Source of the DNA: Deltaproteobacteria bacterium HGW-Deltaproteobacteria-8
Lineage (GTDB): Bacteria; Desulfobacterota; Desulfovibrionia; Desulfovibrionales; Desulfovibrionaceae
Reading direction: 5' to 3'
Assembly (NCBI GenBank): GCA_002840405.1
Contig: PHAR01000009.1
Span: 1-64,000, forward strand
Length of the DNA: 64,000 bases
Below are positions 1-10,123 of the stretch, piece after piece. Position 1 is the stretch's first letter. Each line of letters begins with the position of its first letter. The position numbers and the translations under genes are program-made. Below the pieces are notes generated by a model. It did not search any database. It saw only the letters and a program-made list of their open reading frames with translations, and was not told the DNA's origin.

Positions 1-1522
1 CACCGGCAGCGCGGACGGCGCGGGCACGGTCGGCTTCAACATCAGCGGAGCCAACACCCAGACCTTCGACGGCATGGAAGTCTTCAAGGGCACCACCGGG
101 GCCGACACCATCGACCTCAGCGCCTGGACCAGCGCGGGCGCCACGATTCTCGGCACCATCGGCAACGATGTCATCACCGGCGGCGTGGGCACAGACATCC
201 TGGACTACTCCGCCTTCAGCGCCAATCTCACCATCGCCGGCACCACGGACCACGCAGGCACTGCGGTCTTCACCGGCGGCAGCCAGACGTTCACCAGCTT
301 CGAGGTCATCAAGGGCGGCGCGGGCAATGATGAAATAGACCTCCACACCTGGACCTCCGACGCCACCATCCACTCGGGCGCTGGCAACGACAACATCCTC
401 GGCGGCAGCGGCAACGACCACGTCTACATGGGCTCCGACCTTAACGTCACCGACTCCATTGACGGCGGCGACGGCATGAACACGCTGCACTTCACCCCGG
501 ACAGCGCCAACGCCAGCGCCCTGGCCAATGTCTCCAATTTCAGCACGATCATTTTCGGCGACCCCACGGGCGATGTCACCCTGAACGCCCTGACCACCGG
601 TCTGATCGGCACTGGCGACACGCTGTACCTCGACACCCAGGCGGTCACGGCCGGACACAGCCTCACCATCGACGCCAGCTCGGTGACGGCGCACAACATC
701 GACTACACCGCCGGGGATGGCCTCGACCACATCACCGGCACGAGTCTGGACGACAATTTCCACTTCGGCACGCACCTCAGCAACGCCGACAGCGTCGACG
801 GCAAGGCCGGGGACGACACCCTGTACTTCACCCAGAACCAGGGCGGCGACCACACCGACGACCTGTCCGGGGTGAGCGGCGTGGAGCATATCATCCTGGG
901 CGATGCGGTCACCGAGTTGTCTCTCGACACCGACACCGTCGGCGACCTGTTGGCCCACCTGGACAGCCCGTACCTCGATATCGACGGCAGCGGCCTGACC
1001 ACCGCGGGCAACACCCTGACCTTCACCACGGGCGACTTGAACGACAACGCGCCAAGCTTCCTGTTCAACGTCACAGGCGGCAGCAACAACGACATGATCT
1101 TTGGCGGCGGCGGCGCGGACACGCTCAGCGGCGGCGGCGGCAACGACATGCTCTTCGGGCAGGACGGCATGGACATCCTGACCGGCGGAAGCGGAGCGGA
1201 CACCTTCATGTACGATCAGACCACGGAAGGCGGCGCCACCGAGGAGATCACCGACTTCTGCCACGCCGACGGCGACAAGCTGAGCTTCTCCAATACCGTC
1301 TTCAGCACGACAGCGGCCGACCTCACGCACTTCATCAGCACAGCCTCCTACTCCGACACCCTGGGCGTGGCCGGGCAGGCCAGCTTTATTTACGACACCA
1401 GCACGAACATCCTCCACTACGACAGCAACGGCGCCACCGCAGGCGGGGACGTGGCCATCGCCCACATCACCGGCGACGCCGTGGTGAACACGGACATCAC
1501 CTTCCACGCCCCGGCCCCCTAG
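1..1522 (+). CDS. RTX (hemolysin-type calcium-binding) secreted protein, C-terminal part
   Basis: The frame is open from the first bases of the window, so the gene starts upstream; the ATG at 74 is internal. The visible part (about 505 residues) is Asp/Gly/Thr-rich and acidic, with degenerate GGxGxDxLxGGxGND nonapeptides early on. A clean cluster (GGGGADTLSGGGGNDMLFG) lies about 140 residues before the end. Such repeats form Ca2+-binding parallel beta-rolls. The tail after the repeats (ADTFMYDQ, then an ITDF segment) is typical of the uncleaved C-terminal signal of type I secretion substrates. It is probably a large exported adhesin or S-layer-like protein. No transporter genes lie in the window, so the secretion route is inferred from family knowledge. 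The N-terminal domain that would define its role is missing. Confidence 0.85.
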   Translation, partial: TGSADGAGTVGFNISGANTQTFDGMEVFKGTTGADTIDLSAWTSAGATILGTIGNDVITGGVGTDILDYSAFSANLTIAGTTDHAGTAVFTGGSQTFTSFEVIKGGAGNDEIDLHTWTSDATIHSGAGNDNILGGSGNDHVYMGSDLNVTDSIDGGDGMNTLHFTPDSANASALANVSNFSTIIFGDPTGDVTLNALTTGLIGTGDTLYLDTQAVTAGHSLTIDASSVTAHNIDYTAGDGLDHITGTSLDDNFHFGTHLSNADSVDGKAGDDTLYFTQNQGGDHTDDLSGVSGVEHIILGDAVTELSLDTDTVGDLLAHLDSPYLDIDGSGLTTAGNTLTFTTGDLNDNAPSFLFNVTGGSNNDMIFGGGGADTLSGGGGNDMLFGQDGMDILTGGSGADTFMYDQTTEGGATEEITDFCHADGDKLSFSNTVFSTTAADLTHFISTASYSDTLGVAGQASFIYDTSTNILHYDSNGATAGGDVAIAHITGDAVVNTDITFHAPAP

Positions 1523-1529
1523 ACAAAAC

Positions 1530-1570
1530 GCCGGGCGGGCTGGACCAGTTCCTGGCCCAGCCCGCCCGGC
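1530..1570. terminator. Hairpin between convergent genes
   Basis: A perfect 14-bp stem (GCCGGGCGGGCTGG / CCAGCCCGCCCGGC) sits between the RTX stop codon and the stop of the minus-strand glycosyltransferase. The minus-strand side continues into TTTTGTC, so it is best as a terminator for the minus operon; it may also stop plus-strand transcripts. Confidence 0.7.
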
Positions 1571-1587
1571 TGCTCTCTCCAAATTCC

Positions 1588-2709
1588 CTAGAACTTCCCG
1601 CGCAGGCGCTCCGGAATGGGCGCCAGCCCCCCGTTTGCGAGGGTCTCCGCGTACCATTGCCGCAGCGAATCCTCGTCGCCGGGCCGCCCGTTCTGCGGGC
1701 AGCGCGCAACGTCCGCCTCGGACTGGCGCAGGGCGTTCCAGCGCCGGTTCTTGTCCAGCAGCAGGCCGAAGTCGGCTGCCTGCAGGTGCAGCAGCCACAG
1801 GCCCGGCTCCTGGCGCACGCTCATCTCCTCATAGACCAGATGGAAGCCCTCCAGCCAGCTGGCCGGGACGCTTGCCAGCACCGGCTTCTTGTAGATGCCC
1901 TGGGCCGGCAGCATGAGGCTGCGTTGCGTTGAGACCGGCGCGCCGGGTTCAAGCGGGCCTTCGGCGGGCTTGCCGCCGCGCAGATCATGGATGATGTCAA
2001 AGGCCTGGCCGGGCTGCACGATGCCGGTGAGGCCGCCGCCTTGCAGCTTGGCCAAGAGCGCGGCCTCGCCGTCCTCATGCACGAAGAGCTCGTCGGCGTC
2101 GGTGTGCAGCACAAAGCCATACTGCGAGAGCAGGAAGCGCTGAAAGTGGCCGCAGAACCGCGCCATGTTGGCGTGGTCGGTCTCCCCGCGCGGCAGGGGC
2201 ACCACGTTGGTCTCCGGGTGCAGAACGGCCCGTGGCGACTCCTGGGACCCGTGGTCGATGACATACAGGTTCGTGTGCCCCACGAGCCTGGCATGGTGCG
2301 CCTCCCAGAACCGGAGCATGCCGTTGTCGTTGCAGGCGTGGGTGAAGCAGGCCAAAAGCCCCGGTTTTTTGTAGGCGCCGCCCGTGGGCATGGACTTCAC
2401 GTAGTCCACAAAGGGCAGGAAAAAGGAGTGGTGAAAGAGGGTCAGCTCCTCGTGCAGGGCCGCGCCGCCGCCTGCATTGGCATCGCGGATGACCAGGGAC
2501 ACCTGCTTGCTCCTGGCGCGCTGGAGGATGCGCTCCACCTGGCAGAGCTCGTCGTTGATGGACAGGGTGTCATGCTTGAGCACCGCGCCGGTCAGGGCAT
2601 GCTCCACCCCGTCGAGCTTGAGGGCGAAGGTCCAACTCTCTGCCAGATCAGAGCGGGAGATGCGGATGTAGGCCATGCGCACGTCGTCCAGGCGGTAGGC
2701 GTAGGCCAT
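1588..2709 (-). CDS. Glycosyltransferase family 2/92-like protein
   Basis: A 373-residue protein. The middle third reads like a family 92/family 2 glycosyltransferase: a VIDHGSQES segment (sugar-nucleotide loop), then HTDADELF, whose DxD motif would bind the metal-nucleotide sugar. No signal peptide or membrane segment is obvious. The ATG is preceded by a strong AGGAGGAG ribosome site and lies 8 bp after the ogt stop, so it is the last gene of a three-gene minus operon (radical SAM, ogt, glycosyltransferase). Donor and acceptor cannot be told from sequence. The link to DNA-repair and radical SAM genes is probably only positional. Confidence 0.7.
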   Translation of the reverse strand: MAYAYRLDDVRMAYIRISRSDLAESWTFALKLDGVEHALTGAVLKHDTLSINDELCQVERILQRARSKQVSLVIRDANAGGGAALHEELTLFHHSFFLPFVDYVKSMPTGGAYKKPGLLACFTHACNDNGMLRFWEAHHARLVGHTNLYVIDHGSQESPRAVLHPETNVVPLPRGETDHANMARFCGHFQRFLLSQYGFVLHTDADELFVHEDGEAALLAKLQGGGLTGIVQPGQAFDIIHDLRGGKPAEGPLEPGAPVSTQRSLMLPAQGIYKKPVLASVPASWLEGFHLVYEEMSVRQEPGLWLLHLQAADFGLLLDKNRRWNALRQSEADVARCPQNGRPGDEDSLRQWYAETLANGGLAPIPERLRGKF

Positions 2710-2717
2710 CTCTCCTC

Positions 2718-3257
2718 CTAGCCCTTTGCGCCCTGGCCGGATTCCAGGGCCAGGAGCAGCGCCTTCAGGTCCAGGCCGTGGGGGTTGGTGTAGCCGGTGA
2801 GCGCGCCACCCGCGCCCAGCACCCGGTGGCAGGGCACGATGAGCGGCCAGGGATTGCGGGCCATGGCCTGGCCCACGGCCCGGGCCTTGCCCGGATGCCC
2901 GGCCAGGGCGGCAAGTTCGCCGTAGGTCACGGTGCGCCCCGCAGGCACCTGCTCAAGCAGCGTGCGCAGGATGTCCGCCGTAAAGGGCGGCACCCCGTCC
3001 CAGCACAGGGGCAGGACCGGAAACTGCGCCTTCTTGCCAGCGGCCAACCGCTTGAGGACCTTGTGCACGGCCTTGGCCTCGTAGCTCGCGTCCGGGGCCA
3101 GTTCTTCGGCGTCGGCCTTGCCCAGCGCAAGACGCACCACCTGCCCCCCGCGCCAGAACAGGGTCAGCTCAAGCGGCGGCGCGGCCACGCGCTCCACGCG
3201 CTCGGTGACCTCGACGTGCTTGACCCCCTGGGCCACCAACTTCGTGCGTCCGCTCAT
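2718..3257 (-). CDS. ogt: Methylated-DNA--protein-cysteine S-methyltransferase
   Basis: Suicide repair protein that moves the alkyl group from O6-alkylguanine (or O4-alkylthymine) in DNA to its own cysteine. The 179-residue protein carries the family signature IVPCHRVLGAGG, with the acceptor Cys in PCHR, preceded by the helix-turn-helix wing TVTYGELAALAGHPGKARAVGQ. Length fits Ogt/MGMT without an AdaA domain. The track ORF (419 aa) runs far upstream in frame, but the true start is the ATG at 3257, overlapping the radical SAM stop by four bases (ATGA), which implies translational coupling. No Ada-type inducible regulator is nearby. Confidence 0.93.
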   Translation of the reverse strand: MSGRTKLVAQGVKHVEVTERVERVAAPPLELTLFWRGGQVVRLALGKADAEELAPDASYEAKAVHKVLKRLAAGKKAQFPVLPLCWDGVPPFTADILRTLLEQVPAGRTVTYGELAALAGHPGKARAVGQAMARNPWPLIVPCHRVLGAGGALTGYTNPHGLDLKALLLALESGQGAKG

Positions 3258-4345
3258 GCCGTTTCCTCCTCGTCTGCACCCCTGCGGGGCGGCCTGCTCC
3301 ATTTGGGCGAAGTGTCCCGGCTGGGCGGATTCTCCCAATCGGGCATGGTGTCCGGGCAGAAGCCGTCCCTGCCCTGCCAGGTGTCCTGCCGGGCCAGCTC
3401 GGAGCGGATGCCCGAGAGCGTGATGTTCTTGTCCGCGGCCCAGGCCGGGGCGACCAGTTCGCCCGGAGCGGCGTCCGCGGCCAGGCGCTGCACGCAGATG
3501 TCCGGCCGCAGGCGGACAAGGGCGCGCACCAAGGCTTGCACGTAATCCCCCTGCTCCGGCGGCGTATAGCCGCCCGGCCGCCACAGGGCCTCCAGGCCCG
3601 CGCCCCGGCAGACCAGCAGATTGTGGAACTTGACCCCGGCCACGGGCAGGGCGTTCAGAAAATCCACGGACTCGGCCAGGTCGTCCGGGCGGGCTCCGGG
3701 CAGGCCATGCACCAGGTGCGCGCACACGGACAGGCCGCGCTCCGCAGCAGCGACCGTTGCCCGGGCGAAGCAGGCCGCGTCGTGCCCCCGGTTGATGCGC
3801 GAGAGCACCGCGTCGTCGGCGCTTTGCAGGCCCAGGTCCAGCTGCAAAAAATCGAAGCCGGGGCCGAGCCCGGCCTGGGCGTCCTGTCGCACAAAAGACG
3901 CGAGCAGGTCCAGGCGCGCGCAGCCGCCTCCCCCCTTTGGCCCCACATCCAGACAATCGGGCCGGGTGCCCAGGCACAGGCCCGCCACGCCAGGCAGGGA
4001 GGAAATTTCCGCGAGCACCTCCCGCAGGCGATTGATGCTCGCATGTGTGTTACTATAGGATTGAAGGTAGGCCAGAAGCCGGGCTTCAGGATACCGGGCG
4101 CGCTGGCGCGGGGCCAGATGCTCCCATTGTTCGGCCAGGCTCAGGCCCTGGGCCAGGAGCCCGGTGCCGGAGCCGGCCGGGTTGCAAAACAGGCAGCCCG
4201 AGCGCGAAAGGGTGCCGTCGCGGTTGGGACAGGAGAACCCGGCGTCCAGCGGCACTTTGCGGGCGCCTGCGCCCAGGCGCGCCCGGAAAAACGCCGCCAA
4301 AGAGTAGAAGCGTGCGTGTTCTGCCGGGCCGGGTGTGGTGCTCAT
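3254..4345 (-). CDS. TIGR01212-family radical SAM protein
   Basis: A 363-residue radical SAM enzyme of the YhcC/TIGR01212 group. The [4Fe-4S] site is the spaced triad CPNRDGTLSRSGCLFC near residue 40; the last two cysteines (CxxC) and the upstream Cys match this group rather than the classic CxxxCxxC. Further family segments are a Gly-rich PGVAGLCLGTRPDC stretch and HLVHGLPGARPDD in the barrel. The function of the group is not firmly known; tRNA or translation-related modification has been suggested for relatives. It heads the minus operon, divergent from mreB. The last 60 or so residues are basic, Trp-rich and look poorly conserved. Confidence 0.85.
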   Translation of the reverse strand: MSTTPGPAEHARFYSLAAFFRARLGAGARKVPLDAGFSCPNRDGTLSRSGCLFCNPAGSGTGLLAQGLSLAEQWEHLAPRQRARYPEARLLAYLQSYSNTHASINRLREVLAEISSLPGVAGLCLGTRPDCLDVGPKGGGGCARLDLLASFVRQDAQAGLGPGFDFLQLDLGLQSADDAVLSRINRGHDAACFARATVAAAERGLSVCAHLVHGLPGARPDDLAESVDFLNALPVAGVKFHNLLVCRGAGLEALWRPGGYTPPEQGDYVQALVRALVRLRPDICVQRLAADAAPGELVAPAWAADKNITLSGIRSELARQDTWQGRDGFCPDTMPDWENPPSRDTSPKWSRPPRRGADEEETA

Positions 4346-4427
4346 GTATTGCCTGCCGGAACTTCTTTTGGTACGAGGTGCTGTTCTGCGGCTGTCAGAG
4401 ATTACTCCCGCCGCTTTTCCACTCTAA

Positions 4428-5504
<1,077 letters not shown>

Positions 5505-5505
5505 T

Positions 5506-6351
5506 GTGAATCCAAAGCGTATCGCCTTCTTCCTCGTCGCCGGGCTGTTCTTCTACTTGGCCCTGTACACCTGGAATCTGCGCACCGGGTTTCTGACCCG
5601 GATGAGCACCTATTCCGGGCTGGACAGCGTTGGCGCTGTGCTCAGGCCCGGCTCCTTTGTCGGCAACGCCGCAGGCAACTTCGTGGACCGCTACCTGTCC
5701 CTGGTGGGGCTGAAGCAGGAGAACGAGACCCTGCGCCTGGAGATCAAGGCCCTGCGCCTGGAGAACATGACCCTGCGCGAACGCGCCGAGGCCACGGCCA
5801 GGGTGGAGAAGCTCCTGGCCTTTCCCGAGCCGCCGGGCTGGAGCAAGGAAGGCGCGCGGGTCATCGCCCACCGCGTCGGCCCCACGGCCATCCTGGAGAC
5901 CATCCTGGTGGACCGGGGCAAGCTCTCCGGCGCCCAGGAGGACACCCCCGTGCTCTGCACCGAGGGCGTGGTGGGCCGCATCTACCGCGCCGGGTTCTCC
6001 GTGGCCACGGTGCTGCTTTTGACCGACCCCGCCAGCCGCGTGGCCGTGGTCGGCCGCGACAACCGCGCGGCCGGAGTGGTCTACGGCATGGGCGCGGGCG
6101 AACCCCTCATGGTCAAGTACGTGGGCCTCAAGAGCACCATCGAGCCCGGCGAAATCCTCGTCACCTCGGGCATGGACGGCCTGTACCCCAAGGGCCTGCC
6201 CGTGGCCCGGGTCAGCGCCGTGCGCCGCGAGGAGGCCACCCTGTTCATGGACGTGCAGGCCGACCCCCTGGTGGACATCCCCCGCCTGGAGGAGGTGCTC
6301 CTGCTCAAACGCGCGGTCCGGCCGGAAGATTCCCGCGCCTTGTGGGACTAG
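5506..6351 (+). CDS. mreC: Rod shape-determining protein MreC
   Basis: Bitopic membrane protein linking MreB filaments to the periplasmic wall synthases. The 281 residues show a short cytoplasmic start, one membrane helix (FFLVAGLFFYLALY), a coiled coil around residues 65-95 (LVGLKQENETLRLEIKALRL) and the beta-rich MreC domain (VAVVGRDNRAAGVVYG, VTSGMDGLYPKGLPV). The start is a GTG one base after the mreB TGA. No strong ribosome site is visible, so coupling to mreB translation is likely. Length is normal for the family. Confidence 0.95.
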   Translation: MNPKRIAFFLVAGLFFYLALYTWNLRTGFLTRMSTYSGLDSVGAVLRPGSFVGNAAGNFVDRYLSLVGLKQENETLRLEIKALRLENMTLRERAEATARVEKLLAFPEPPGWSKEGARVIAHRVGPTAILETILVDRGKLSGAQEDTPVLCTEGVVGRIYRAGFSVATVLLLTDPASRVAVVGRDNRAAGVVYGMGAGEPLMVKYVGLKSTIEPGEILVTSGMDGLYPKGLPVARVSAVRREEATLFMDVQADPLVDIPRLEEVLLLKRAVRPEDSRALWD

Positions 6352-6354
6352 GCC

Positions 6355-6825
6355 ATGCTCGCCGCGCTCTGGTGGATGGCCTTCACCATCCTGGGCATCT
6401 GGGGGCAGAGCATGCTGCCCGGCGTGGACTTTTTCGCGCCCGGCATGGCAGTAAGCCTGCGCTGGCAGAAGCCCGGCGCCACCATCGTCCTGACCCTGAT
6501 CTGGGTGGCCATCCAGGAGGGCGCGGGCGGATTGGCCTTTGGCTACGCCATCCTGTGGTACGCCATCCTCTTCGCATTTCTTACCGTGGGCCGCTGGCTG
6601 CTGGACCCCGGCAGCCTGCAGTTCCAGGCCCTGCTGGGCCTGGCCCTGGGCCTGGCCCATCTGCTCCTGCTCTATCTCATGGCCGTGCTGGAGATGCGCG
6701 CCTTTCCGCTTGGGCGGGTGCTGGGCGAATGCCTGCTCCAGGCCCTGCTCTACCCGGTGCTGTGGTATGTTTCCGAGGCCATGTTCCCGGACAGGTTGAA
6801 AAAGATCCATGACGAATCTGCATAG
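6355..6825 (+). CDS. mreD: Rod shape-determining protein MreD (predicted)
   Basis: A 156-residue, almost wholly hydrophobic protein with four to five predicted membrane helices (for example AFGYAILWYAILFAFLTVG and LALGLAHLLLLYLMAVL). MreD is poorly conserved in sequence, so the call leans on size, topology and position between mreC and mrdA. Its end overlaps the mrdA start by 17 bases, so the two are probably translated together. MreD is thought to bridge MreC and the PBP2/RodA wall-building complex. Confidence 0.85.
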   Translation: MLAALWWMAFTILGIWGQSMLPGVDFFAPGMAVSLRWQKPGATIVLTLIWVAIQEGAGGLAFGYAILWYAILFAFLTVGRWLLDPGSLQFQALLGLALGLAHLLLLYLMAVLEMRAFPLGRVLGECLLQALLYPVLWYVSEAMFPDRLKKIHDESA

Positions 6826-8716
6826 CGCATACGGGAAAGAGCCTCCGCGCATGGGCGTGGGACTATTGCAATGCCTGATCTTCGGGCTGTTCTGCATCTT
6901 CGCCGTGCGCCTGTGGTATCTGCAGATTCACCTGGGCCCGGTGTTCACGGAAAAAAGCCGCAACAACCAGTTGCGCACCGAGTACATCTTCGCCCCGCGC
7001 GGCTTTCTGCGCGATCGCAACGGCGAACTCCTGGCCGTCAACGAGCCCGCCTTCGTGCTCGGCCTTGTGCGCGAGGACTGCGACGACATCCCCGCCACCC
7101 TGGAAAAGGTCTCCGACTGGACCGGCATCCCGCCCGAGCGCCTGAAGGACATCTACACCCGCAACAAGCCCAAGGTGAAACCCTTCGAGCCGCTGACACT
7201 GGTGCCGGACCTGGACTTCGACCTCATCGCCAAGGTGGAGGGCGCGGGCATCCGCTGGCCGGGGCTGGAGATCCTCTCGCGCACCCGGCGCAAATACATT
7301 TACGGGCACCTGCTCTCCCATGTGCTCGGCTACGTGGCCGAGGCCAACGAGGCCGAGATGCAGGCCGACCCCACCCTGTCCCTGGGCGACTTCGTGGGCA
7401 AGCAGGGCCTGGAGAACCGCCTGGACAACCGCCTGCGCGGGACCAAGGGCAGGCGGCTCATCGAGGTCGACGTCACCGGCCGCAGGCTCTCGGAAGAACT
7501 GCAACGCGAGCCCAAGGCCGGGGAGGAAGTTTTCCTCTCCATCGACCTGGGCCTGCAGCAGCTGGGGCACAAGGTGCTGGACGGCAAGGCCGGCAGCGTG
7601 GTGGTCATGGACCCGGACACCGGCGAGATCCACGCCCTGGTCAGTGAGCCCTCCTACGACTCCAACATCTTCACCACGGGCCTGTCCTCGGCCCAGTGGG
7701 CGGAGCTGCGCGACAACCCCATGCACCCCCTGCAGAACCGCGCCACCCAGGGCGTGTATCCGCCGGGCTCGGTGTTCAAGCTGCTCATGGCCGCCGACGC
7801 CCTGCACGAGAAGGCCATCGACCCCAGCGAGACCGTCTACTGCACGGGCGAGCTGGCCCTGGGCAACCACGTGTTCCGCTGCTGGAAACGGGGCGGGCAC
7901 GGCACCGTCAACCTCCAGCGCGCCCTGGTCGAGTCCTGCGACACCTATTTCTACAAGCTCGGCATGAAGCTCGGCGTGGACCGCATCAGCACCTATGCCA
8001 AGCTGGCCGGGTTCGGCTCGGTCACCGGCATCGACCTGCCCCACGAGAAGCCTGGGCTCATCCCCTCGCGCGAGTGGAAGCAGAAGCGCTTCGGCGTGCG
8101 CTGGACCAAGGGCGAGGACCTGAACCTGGCCATCGGCCAGGGCTACACCGGGACCACCCCGCTGCAGATAGCGCGCCTCATCGGCGCGCTCATCAACGGC
8201 GGCAAGGTTTTGAAGCCGCAGCTCATGCGCGGCATAGCCCCGGAGGTGATGGGCACCATCCCCCTGACCCCGGAGGCCGCGACCATCATCAAGCGAGCCA
8301 TGGTGGCCACCGTGGAGGACCCCCACGGCACCTGCCGCCGGGTGCTCACCCCGGGCGTGGTGGTGGGCGCCAAGACCGGCAGCGCGCAGGTGGTGCGCCT
8401 GACCGACGAGCTCAAGCGCATGGGCGACAACGTGCCCTACAAGTACCGCGACCACGCCTGGATGGCCGGGTTCGGCGAGAAGGACGGCAGGCGCTTCGTG
8501 GTGGTGGCCATGGTCGAACACGGGATGCACGGCGCGTCTGGCGCGGGCCCGGCCGTAAAGGCCATGCTCGACGCCCTGTTCCTGGGCAAGAAGGAGCTGC
8601 CGCCCAGGGATGTGGCCGGGGCCGAGCGCCCGGCCGAGCCTGCGGCGCGCGTGGCCGTGGACGCCGTGGAGCCGCAGTTCCCGGATATGCCGCACGACCC
8701 GGAGGCCCCCCAGTGA
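6809..8716 (+). CDS. mrdA: Penicillin-binding protein 2 (peptidoglycan transpeptidase)
   Basis: Transpeptidase that cross-links lateral-wall peptidoglycan together with RodA. The 635-residue protein has one N-terminal membrane anchor (GLLQCLIFGLFCIFAVRLWY), the PBP dimer/pedestal domain (RGFLRDRNGELLA) and a C-terminal transpeptidase domain. All three catalytic motifs are present: SxxK as PPGSVFKLLMAA, SxN-type as VESCDTYFYKLG (SCD, usual for PBP2) and KTG as GAKTGSAQVV. The last 40 residues form an Ala/Pro-rich tail. It overlaps mreD at its start and rodA at its stop (GTGA). Confidence 0.97.
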   Translation: MTNLHSAYGKEPPRMGVGLLQCLIFGLFCIFAVRLWYLQIHLGPVFTEKSRNNQLRTEYIFAPRGFLRDRNGELLAVNEPAFVLGLVREDCDDIPATLEKVSDWTGIPPERLKDIYTRNKPKVKPFEPLTLVPDLDFDLIAKVEGAGIRWPGLEILSRTRRKYIYGHLLSHVLGYVAEANEAEMQADPTLSLGDFVGKQGLENRLDNRLRGTKGRRLIEVDVTGRRLSEELQREPKAGEEVFLSIDLGLQQLGHKVLDGKAGSVVVMDPDTGEIHALVSEPSYDSNIFTTGLSSAQWAELRDNPMHPLQNRATQGVYPPGSVFKLLMAADALHEKAIDPSETVYCTGELALGNHVFRCWKRGGHGTVNLQRALVESCDTYFYKLGMKLGVDRISTYAKLAGFGSVTGIDLPHEKPGLIPSREWKQKRFGVRWTKGEDLNLAIGQGYTGTTPLQIARLIGALINGGKVLKPQLMRGIAPEVMGTIPLTPEAATIIKRAMVATVEDPHGTCRRVLTPGVVVGAKTGSAQVVRLTDELKRMGDNVPYKYRDHAWMAGFGEKDGRRFVVVAMVEHGMHGASGAGPAVKAMLDALFLGKKELPPRDVAGAERPAEPAARVAVDAVEPQFPDMPHDPEAPQ

Positions 8717-9828
8717 GCCCCATCGACCGCCGCATGCTCTACCACGTGAACTGGCCGCTGGTGGGCCTGGTGGCCACGCTGTTCCTCATCGGCGTGCTGA
8801 ACCTCTACTCCGCCAGCGGAGTGCGCCTGGGCGAGGGCGTGTCTGTGGAGCCCTACTACCAGAAGCAGATCATCTGGGGCATCATCGGCCTGGTCGGTCT
8901 GGTGGCCTTCATGAGCTTCGACTACCGCAGGCTTTCCAGCGTGGCCTGGCCGCTTTACGCCGTGACCCTGCTGCTGCTGCTGGCCGTGCCGTTTCTGGGC
9001 AAGACCATCTACGGCGCGCGGCGCTGGCTGGACTTCGGCATGTTCAACTTCCAGCCAAGCGAGCTGGCCAAGTTCGCCATGCTGCTCCTCGGCGCGCGCA
9101 TCCTCTCCACCGAGCCGGAGCGCCTGGACCTGAAGCGCCTGGCGTACATCCTGGGCCTGGGGCTGGTGCCCACCCTCATGATCATCAAGCAGCCCGACCT
9201 GGGCACGGGCATGCTCGTGCTGCTGCTGCTCGGCGGGCTGGTGCTCTACCGGGGCATCCAGCCCTGGCTCTTCCGCACGCTGTGCGTGCTGGTGCCCCTG
9301 CTTCTGCCCCTGGCCTGGTTCGGGCTTAAGGACTACCAGAAACGGCGCATCCTGGCCTTCCTCGACCCGGCCACGGACCCTCTGGGCTCCGGCTACCACA
9401 TCCTGCAATCGGAGATCGCCATGGGCTCCGGGCGCATCTTCGGCAAGGGCTTCATGGCCGGCACCCAAAGCCAGCTCCGGTTCCTGCCGGAGAAGCACAC
9501 CGACTTCGCCGTGGCCGTGCTGGGCGAGGAATGGGGCTTTTTCGGCATGATGGTGCTCTTAAGCCTGTTCTGCGCCTTCCTGTACCAGATCGCCATGGTG
9601 GCGCGCGACGCCAAGGACCCCTTCGGCAGCTATCTGGCCGCCGGAGTCTTCTTCTATTTCTTCTGGCAGGTGCTGATCAACATGGGCATGGTCCTGGGGC
9701 TCATGCCCGTGGTCGGCGTGCCCCTGCCCTTCATCAGCTACGGCGGCAGCGCCACCCTGGTGAACTTCAGCCTGCTCGGGCTCGTGCTGAACGTGTCCAT
9801 GCGCCGCTTTCTGTTCAAGCAGAACTAG
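8713..9828 (+). CDS. rodA: Rod shape-determining protein RodA (peptidoglycan glycosyltransferase)
   Basis: SEDS-family polymerase that extends glycan strands from lipid II for side-wall growth. The 371-residue reading uses the GTG at 8713 overlapping the mrdA stop; the 710-aa track ORF is only an upstream frame extension. About ten membrane helices are visible. SEDS motifs include GARRWLDFGMFNFQPSELAK, KQPDLGTGMLVL and the C-terminal GVPLPFISYGGSA. It closes the operon. Between this stop and the ATP synthase promoter there is no strong terminator hairpin, so some read-through into atp genes is possible. Confidence 0.97.
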   Translation: MSPIDRRMLYHVNWPLVGLVATLFLIGVLNLYSASGVRLGEGVSVEPYYQKQIIWGIIGLVGLVAFMSFDYRRLSSVAWPLYAVTLLLLLAVPFLGKTIYGARRWLDFGMFNFQPSELAKFAMLLLGARILSTEPERLDLKRLAYILGLGLVPTLMIIKQPDLGTGMLVLLLLGGLVLYRGIQPWLFRTLCVLVPLLLPLAWFGLKDYQKRRILAFLDPATDPLGSGYHILQSEIAMGSGRIFGKGFMAGTQSQLRFLPEKHTDFAVAVLGEEWGFFGMMVLLSLFCAFLYQIAMVARDAKDPFGSYLAAGVFFYFFWQVLINMGMVLGLMPVVGVPLPFISYGGSATLVNFSLLGLVLNVSMRRFLFKQN

Positions 9829-10037
9829 CGCCGGAGATCCTCCGGACTGGCCTTTCTTTCGCCTTCCCCCCCGCCTTTTCGCCACCCTTTCGCTCATGCA
9901 CCGCGTGCGCCGAAACAGCCGGATTGGCCTCTTTTTCACATTTCCAGCACAAAAAGCGATTTGCCGAAGAGCCCTCTAAAGGGCTGGCAAGCAAGAGAAT
10001 ACAAGCAAAAAGAAGCCGAGAAAAATGAAAAAAGGCT

Positions 10038-10066
10038 TTGACAGGTCTTTGGCAATCGTGTAGGCA
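10038..10066 (+). promoter_or_regulatory. Predicted sigma-70 promoter of ATP synthase operon 1
   Basis: TTGACA (10038-10043), 17-bp spacer, TAGGCA (10061-10066), in the 295-bp gap between rodA and atpF'. The -35 is perfect and the -10 is weak. The second ATPase operon has the same design (TTGACT-N17-TAGGTG), which raises confidence. The rest of this gap (9829-10037) shows nothing I recognise apart from an A-rich stretch near 10010. Confidence 0.6.
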
Positions 10067-10076
10067 CCCTCTGACT

Positions 10077-10094
10077 TTGGACCAAAATTCACAA
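10077..10094 (+). promoter_or_regulatory. Candidate Rex half-site operator
   Basis: TTGGACCAAAATTCACAA aligned to the Rex consensus TTGTGAAN4TTCACAA has a perfect right half and three of seven positions in the left half. It lies a few bases past the expected transcription start, a position where a repressor would block. This is an inference from pattern only; the incomplete left half keeps confidence low. Confidence 0.4.
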
Positions 10095-10123
10095 TCCCAA
10101 TTACCACGTTCCGGGGGCCGCTC

